NCBI RefSeq assembly: GCF_003436275.1
Contig: NZ_QSOP01000001.1
Coordinates: forward strand, 1 to 64,000
Source of the DNA: Collinsella sp. TM09-10AT
GTDB lineage: Bacteria; Actinomycetota; Coriobacteriia; Coriobacteriales; Coriobacteriaceae
Reading direction: 5' to 3'
Length of the DNA: 64,000 bases
Below, one piece after another: positions 63,882 through 64,000 of the stretch (its first letter is position 1; each line of letters begins with the position of its first letter). The notes under the pieces are model-generated. The model worked only from the letters and a program-made list of their open reading frames with translations. It made no database searches and was not told the DNA's origin. A program made the translations under genes and the position numbers.

Positions 63882-64000
63882 ATGGATGAGAACAAGATGG
63901 GATGGCGCGAGTATGTGCGCTATGCCGAGATGTCGGCCGAGGAGTTGGCGCGCGATTGCGAGGTGCAGGTGTTTCGCGCGACGGGTCCGGGCGGGCAGGG
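63882..64000 (+). CDS. Class I release-factor-like protein, N-terminal fragment
   Basis: 40 codons to the window edge. AGGGGAGGTGTTGAT precedes ATG 63882. The segment VFRATGPGGQG holds the GGQ hydrolysis motif that cleaves peptidyl-tRNA. The short distance from start to GGQ argues for an ArfB/PrfH-like small release-factor homologue rather than RF1/RF2, which carry long N-terminal domains. Confidence 0.75.
   Translation, partial: MDENKMGWREYVRYAEMSAEELARDCEVQVFRATGPGGQ

Overview
The window reads as chromosomal DNA of a high-GC, anaerobic, gut-type actinobacterium of the class Coriobacteriia, most likely Collinsella or a close relative. This rests on the gene set: an arginine deiminase operon, a SepF/DivIVA-type division cluster with no ftsA, a B12-independent short ThiC, cysteine desulfidase and O-acetylhomoserine sulfhydrylase. 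It is inference; no database search was possible. No tRNA, CRISPR, prophage or IS transposase was seen. Nearly all coding sequence is housekeeping, and the unusual material sits in the intergenic DNA.

Layout. (1) 1-2.9 kb: end of arginine deiminase, catabolic ornithine carbamoyltransferase and a YfcC/ArcD-like carrier, i.e. the ADI energy pathway. (2) 3.4-8.3 kb: DUF1846 protein, small winged-helix protein, pyrG, xerD. (3) 8.5-25.2 kb: division and cell-wall (dcw) cluster mraZ-rsmH-ftsL?-ftsI-murF-mraY-murD-ftsW-murG-murC-murB-ftsQ-ftsZ-pgeF, with a MraZ operator array in front; murE and ftsA are absent. (4) 25.2-29.6 kb: pstSCAB-phoU, sitting inside what is usually one continuous dcw tail. 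(5) 29.7-32.4 kb: the rest of that tail, yggS-sepF-yggT-divIVA, where yggT seems to use a non-canonical start codon. (6) 32.5-40.1 kb: nitroreductase, DUF47-pit phosphate transport, a BI-1-like membrane protein, a PARG-like protein, an SGNH hydrolase, a pentapeptide-repeat protein and thiD. (7) 40.2-48.7 kb: thiC under a TPP riboswitch, yaaA, an M18 aminopeptidase, polA and a HAD phosphatase. (8) 48.9-52.5 kb: argG-argH behind an arginine-rich leader peptide, with a 56-residue ORF between them. (9) 52.8-64 kb: ndk, rpiB, cysteine desulfidase, HAD hydrolase, rpsA, rnpB, a YigZ protein, a C_GCAxxG_C_C protein, a metY-like enzyme, an MFS exporter, xpt and the start of a GGQ release-factor-like gene.

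The most unusual material is a set of dispersed structured repeats. One family (copies near 2.9, 55.5 and 58.7 kb) keeps its helices by compensatory changes while two internal-loop strands stay nearly constant, which is the signature of a structured RNA or of a mobile palindromic element. Two other small families occur twice each (3.2/43.2 kb and 47.6/60.2 kb). Long near-perfect palindromes lie at 33.2 and 47.8 kb, and several terminator-like hairpins share a GGGGAC core. Other points of interest are the arginine leader peptide in front of argG, the MraZ box array, the PARG-like protein lacking the second Glu of its QEE motif, and the pst operon splitting the dcw tail.
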